DNA from: Sporosarcina jiandibaonis
Lineage (GTDB): Bacteria; Bacillota; Bacilli; Bacillales_A; Planococcaceae
Reading direction: 5' to 3'
Assembly (NCBI RefSeq): GCF_013184495.1
Contig: NZ_JAAOIY010000006.1
Location: 124,001 to 188,000, forward strand
Length of the DNA: 64,000 nt
Under the pieces are notes generated by a model that ran no database searches, was not told the DNA's origin, and worked only from the letters and a program-made list of their open reading frames with translations. This document shows, piece after piece, positions 60,799-64,000 of this stretch (position 1 is the stretch's first letter; the number at the start of each line of letters is the position of its first letter). The translations under genes were made by a program, and so were the position numbers.

Positions 60799-61242
60799 CT
60801 ACTCCCCTTTTATCCGGGCATAAATGTCCATTACTACACCATCGAAGACATCAAAACAGACATGATAAAAAGAATCTTCTATTTCTAAATCATTCTTTTC
60901 CGCATGTTTTCTCAATAATTCATATGCCTCATCCAATTCTTCTATTTCAGCGCAACGTACATAGATGGCAGGATATATTTCTAAAAAGTCTAGTTGTCTA
61001 AACTCTGCATCCTTTGCTACTTCTACTTCCGTGTTGATCCCAATATAATACGTATACTTACCGAAGGCAGGTTCATTTTCCATCTCTTCTGCTTTAAAAA
61101 CTACCGGGCTTGTATAGTAAATATCCTCATTCACCAAATTCCTACGTAAGCTCAGCGCGGGTTTGAACCAGTCTTCATGCGGGATAATCTCTTCTACACA
61201 AATCACATTCTTCAAAATTAACGATTCTTCCCGTACAATCAT
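60799..61242 (-). CDS. DUF5085 family protein
   Basis: A 147-residue acidic soluble protein, the intact counterpart of the decayed copy at 57793-58089. VREESLILKNVICVEEIIPHE and NEPAFGKYTYYIGINTEVEV are the best conserved parts; the C-terminal half ends with SFYHVCFDVFDGVVMDIYARI, as in GyrI-like folds. The ATG at 61242 has GGAGGTGAC 3-5 nt upstream, and the gene begins 4 nt after the preceding stop codon, so translation is coupled to the membrane protein. Confidence 0.75.
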   Translation of the reverse strand: MIVREESLILKNVICVEEIIPHEDWFKPALSLRRNLVNEDIYYTSPVVFKAEEMENEPAFGKYTYYIGINTEVEVAKDAEFRQLDFLEIYPAIYVRCAEIEELDEAYELLRKHAEKNDLEIEDSFYHVCFDVFDGVVMDIYARIKGE

Positions 61243-61246
61243 TTTG

Positions 61247-62035
61247 TCACCTCCTTTTTCGATTCCTATTCTTTTTCTTTTTCTTATTCTTTTTATTATT
61301 TGCATGTTGCACATTTTTTCGTTTAGGTGCATTCACGGAAAAGGATGGGAAGCGGAAAATACAATAGCAAGCGATTATCAATTCACAGACTGCATATAGC
61401 AAACAAATAGTTAGAATTACAAATATAAACAAGATTATCAGGAGTTCACTATCTCCAAGAATCCCACTTTTAAAGATTCCGCCCGTAAATGCAACTAATA
61501 AGAATAAGATTGGCATTAATATTATAAATCTTGATTTAGCAAGTTTTTTTGATTTACTATTATTAAACACTCCCGCCTTTAAATCTCTCATCCATTTCAC
61601 TAAAAAAAACACATGAAGTATTAAAGCCCCCACAATAATCATTAAAATCCAAGGAGCAAAAGAATCAAAAATCCCTCTATCTTTACTAAACATTAATATA
61701 GTTAGGTATGGGTCAAACGCTACCTTATACGTAATTACCACAACTGAAACACTTAATACTTTTTGATTGAATGCACTATAAGACCAACAAAGTAGAATGA
61801 TTAGTAAATGGAGGCTTAGTAAAATTCCCTGCACGTAAAAAAGTGCATGCCACCCATTGGATAATGTATCCCAGCCTACCGTATTCGCATTAGCAACTGC
61901 AAATGCTAATCCAACGAGAAAAACTGAGAAAGCAAATGTACCAAGAAGGAACCTCCTCATTCCCTGGATGGTAAGCCTGCCTTTCAAAACCTCTTCCTTT
62001 ATTAGTACAAAGTCCTTTTCAGTAAGTTTCCGCAC
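61247..62035 (-). CDS. Six-helix membrane protein next to the LXG gene, probable immunity protein (paralogue 4)
   Basis: A 262-residue membrane protein with the family's N-terminal helix (RKLTEKDFVLIKEEV), six hydrophobic segments and the conserved ANANTVGWDTLSNGWH and MFSKDRG. It ends in a strikingly basic asparagine/lysine/arginine tail of about 25 residues that the other paralogues lack. GTG start with GAGGTG upstream, 18 nt after the LXG gene. Immediate downstream position and membrane nature are what is expected for immunity to a membrane-acting effector such as TelE; direct evidence is absent. Confidence 0.75.
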   Translation of the reverse strand: MRKLTEKDFVLIKEEVLKGRLTIQGMRRFLLGTFAFSVFLVGLAFAVANANTVGWDTLSNGWHALFYVQGILLSLHLLIILLCWSYSAFNQKVLSVSVVVITYKVAFDPYLTILMFSKDRGIFDSFAPWILMIIVGALILHVFFLVKWMRDLKAGVFNNSKSKKLAKSRFIILMPILFLLVAFTGGIFKSGILGDSELLIILFIFVILTICLLYAVCELIIACYCIFRFPSFSVNAPKRKNVQHANNKKNKKKKKNRNRKRR

Positions 62036-62053
62036 TTTTACACCTCAAACTTT

Positions 62054-63658
62054 TTATTTAAACCAACCTGTTATCTTTTTCCCAATTTCCTTGCAAGCCT
62101 TCTGCGCAGTATCCACTGAACTATTAACTAAGTCTTTTGTTCGATCAGTAACACTCTTTGGTGGATCCCCCCACCCAATGTTCGTCAGAGCATTTACACC
62201 CACGCCAACGACAGCCCCAGCGACTGTTCCTATAGGCGGTATTATAAATGAACCAAAAGCTGCACCTGTAGCGGCTGCACCTGCACTAAATGCAGTATCA
62301 ACAGCAGTACCTACAACAATCTTTTGAGTATCCCCTTTATTGTCCTTAATATTTTGGTCAACAATAATACCCAAAGAGAGGACACCAAGACCTTTACCGG
62401 CAATTTTCGCACCTTTACCAAGTGGATTCTGGGCCTTAAAATCAGTTATAGCTGATTTCACACTTTGTTTTGTATTTTCAAACGCCACTTTCGGATTTTT
62501 CCACTCTGTTGTTGCCCTAACCTTATTTAATACAAATTCATCGGCAAATGTAGTAACTGCTGTTTTTGCTTTTCCTAGCTTCGTAAGTTTTTGTAGTTCC
62601 CTATACTTATCTAGTCCATACAATTTGTCAAACTCTTTACTCATCGCCAGTTTTCCACGTTCTGTTCCATAGGGTTCCCATCCTTGAGTTAATCCCTTTA
62701 ACGTATCTTTATTTAGCGCCTTTGTTTGATGCTGTTTAAATAGATTCATTAATTCTTTTGAATTGTACTTATACATCCCGAATGATAATTTATTATTTAT
62801 CATTCTATAGGCTTCTTTTGTAAATAAATACGTTCCCTTACTTTTCAAAAGACTTCTGGTTTTCTTATCTAGTTTAGAATGAATATATAATTGACTAGGT
62901 AACTTCAAATAGTTTTCTGAATCGATATTAGTCATAAAATCTAGGAACAAGCCCGCTCCCAGGTATATTCCTTTTGATTGTTTTTTCGAATCGCCTTCAG
63001 AATCCAATGACAATTCATTTATTTCATTGTTATTCCGTTGAATCAAATTAATTTGGTCGGCATATGAGTGAATTCCCATTAAACGGTTCAATGTTTGCAC
63101 ACCTATTTTAGATTGGATTTGTCCCACCGCTTCTTGACTATCTTCAATTATTTTTAATGCACTTTTATCAAATTCGTTCAACTTTTTATTAACACTAGTA
63201 ACATACTTTTGTGAAGTATCTACACTCTTTTTGAAACTCGTAATGTTTGGATTTGGCAACGGAACGATATCTGATACATTTTGAATCACTTGTTTTCCTT
63301 CTTCATGTGTATCCAATATACCATTCTGTATTGTTACTACATTTTTATTTAGTTGATTCAAGTAATCATCAGTAATGACTGCCGTGGAAGAGTTGTCTAT
63401 AGTATTTGCAAATTCGATAAGGACCTTGTCATAATTCTTCCGTAAACGGTTAATCGTTTGTTCTAACTCATCCAAAGAATTAACATGGACCGATTGAAAA
63501 TATGCTTTAGCCGCAGTAGCTGTTTTCCCTTGAAATGACGCTAGTTTATTAATGTCGTTTGTTTTACTTTTAACAATCTGTAGTTTGGCAGTTATCATTT
63601 TGAGTTCTTCATGCAATTTTGTTTGAATATCTATTAATTCTACGATTGCTATTTTCAT
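62054..63658 (-). CDS. LXG-domain type VII secretion effector with glycine-zipper C-terminus
   Basis: Type VII (Esx) secreted effector of 534 residues. The N-terminal LXG domain (about 1-205) begins KIAIVELIDIQTKLHEELK and has the long helical, asparagine-rich pattern of YwqJ/YeeF-type proteins. A linker follows (LNRLMGIHSYADQIN). The C-terminal region 448-493 is a glycine/alanine-rich hydrophobic hairpin (GTAVDTAFSAGAAATGAAFG and GTVAGAVVGVGVNALTN) with GxxxG spacing, as in the membrane-permeabilising TelE of Streptococcus; no nuclease or NADase motifs are visible. The final tail has a basic KKITGWFK end. It follows a WXG-like small protein gene by 38 nt. Confidence 0.85.
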   Translation of the reverse strand: MKIAIVELIDIQTKLHEELKMITAKLQIVKSKTNDINKLASFQGKTATAAKAYFQSVHVNSLDELEQTINRLRKNYDKVLIEFANTIDNSSTAVITDDYLNQLNKNVVTIQNGILDTHEEGKQVIQNVSDIVPLPNPNITSFKKSVDTSQKYVTSVNKKLNEFDKSALKIIEDSQEAVGQIQSKIGVQTLNRLMGIHSYADQINLIQRNNNEINELSLDSEGDSKKQSKGIYLGAGLFLDFMTNIDSENYLKLPSQLYIHSKLDKKTRSLLKSKGTYLFTKEAYRMINNKLSFGMYKYNSKELMNLFKQHQTKALNKDTLKGLTQGWEPYGTERGKLAMSKEFDKLYGLDKYRELQKLTKLGKAKTAVTTFADEFVLNKVRATTEWKNPKVAFENTKQSVKSAITDFKAQNPLGKGAKIAGKGLGVLSLGIIVDQNIKDNKGDTQKIVVGTAVDTAFSAGAAATGAAFGSFIIPPIGTVAGAVVGVGVNALTNIGWGDPPKSVTDRTKDLVNSSVDTAQKACKEIGKKITGWFK

Positions 63659-63696
63659 TGAATTATTACAACTCCCTTCCCTGATTTAACAACCAA

Positions 63697-63972
63697 TCAT
63701 TTTAGTAATGCTGATCCTAGTTGCTCGTCTTGTGTCACCATCTCATTACCTACTGTTGTTAATTTTTCCAAATCTATTTCTAACAACTCAATATATGAAT
63801 CCATTACTTTTTGAAAATCCTTTATTACTTCTAACTGTTGTTTGATGCTTTGTAAATCAGTCTTTTCCAGCGATTTATCACTTATTTTCAGTCCTTTCAA
63901 ATCGGCAGCCGCAGATTTGATGTCGTTTACCACCGAATCAAAAACAACTTTATTAATCGAAACCTTACCCAT
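63697..63972 (-). CDS. WXG100-like partner of the LXG protein (YwqI/DUF5344 type)
   Basis: A 91-residue helical-hairpin protein (two long helices, about 5-40 and 45-85) with the pattern KVVFDSVVNDIKSAAADLK. This is typical of YwqI/DUF5344-type proteins that bind the LXG domain and target it to type VII secretion. The upstream 28 bases of the window probably hold the end of another small partner gene (YwqH/DUF5082 type), but too little is visible to say. Confidence 0.75.
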   Translation of the reverse strand: MGKVSINKVVFDSVVNDIKSAAADLKGLKISDKSLEKTDLQSIKQQLEVIKDFQKVMDSYIELLEIDLEKLTTVGNEMVTQDEQLGSALLK

Positions 63973-64000
63973 TCAGCATCACTCTTCTTTCAATGAATTA

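Overview
The window comes from the chromosome of a low-GC, Gram-positive, endospore-forming member of the Bacillales. It best fits the Planococcaceae (Sporosarcina-like). This rests on GerW, YflT/CsbD stress genes behind sigma-B-type promoters, YumC-type ferredoxin reductase, S-box and preQ1 riboswitches, a YxlEFG-like module, strong GGAGG ribosome sites and frequent TTG/GTG starts. No rRNA, tRNA, prophage, insertion sequence or CRISPR array is visible.

Region 1 (1-18.8 kb) is catabolic. A Rieske oxygenase operon (reductase, ferredoxin, oxygenase, aldehyde dehydrogenase) is read leftwards from a consensus -24/-12 sigma-54 promoter beside its divergent activator. Next to it is a six-gene histidine-utilisation-like operon (hutU-like, YjiH, hutI-like, M20 hydrolase, NhaC-type transporter, hutH), also with a consensus sigma-54 promoter and its own divergent activator. 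The hutU, hutI and M20 products have lost residues that are conserved in the textbook enzymes and there is no hutG, so the real substrate may be a histidine derivative. A preQ1-riboswitch/QueT unit, a small HTH protein and a BCCT betaine-type carrier follow.

Region 2 (18.8-25.3 kb) holds a SAM-riboswitch-controlled methionine operon (metY-metX-short hom), a DUF2187 gene behind a terminator-like leader, peptidase T and a drug/metabolite exporter.

Region 3 (25.3-44.1 kb) is mixed: a Tau/Ssu-type ABC importer, a CoA-transferase with an operator-like palindrome in its promoter, a FhuF-like protein, a CHY zinc-finger protein, a CatE-like dioxygenase with a divergent HxlR regulator, NTF2-like proteins, a frameshifted NUDIX gene, an unusual 21-bp-periodic repeat array, a Bcr-type MFS pump, GerW, and a Nik/Opp-type importer operon.

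Region 4 (44.1-56.8 kb) starts with an operon joining a Tat-signal dehydrogenase subunit and a GMC oxidoreductase to their own TatA and TatC, with a divergent glucose/sorbosone-dehydrogenase-like lipoprotein. Stress genes, a YxlEFG-like ABC module, transporters, an acetyltransferase, an FMN reductase and an ECF sigma/anti-sigma pair follow.

Region 5 (56.8-64 kb) is an AT-rich type VII secretion effector island read leftwards: a WXG-like partner, an LXG protein with a glycine-zipper C-terminus, then an array of related six-helix membrane proteins mixed with DUF5085-type small proteins, a decayed DUF5085 copy, duplicated hairpins and an orphan small protein with a distant relative at 49 kb. It looks like an immunity-gene array that has grown by duplication and is the best candidate here for an undescribed system.
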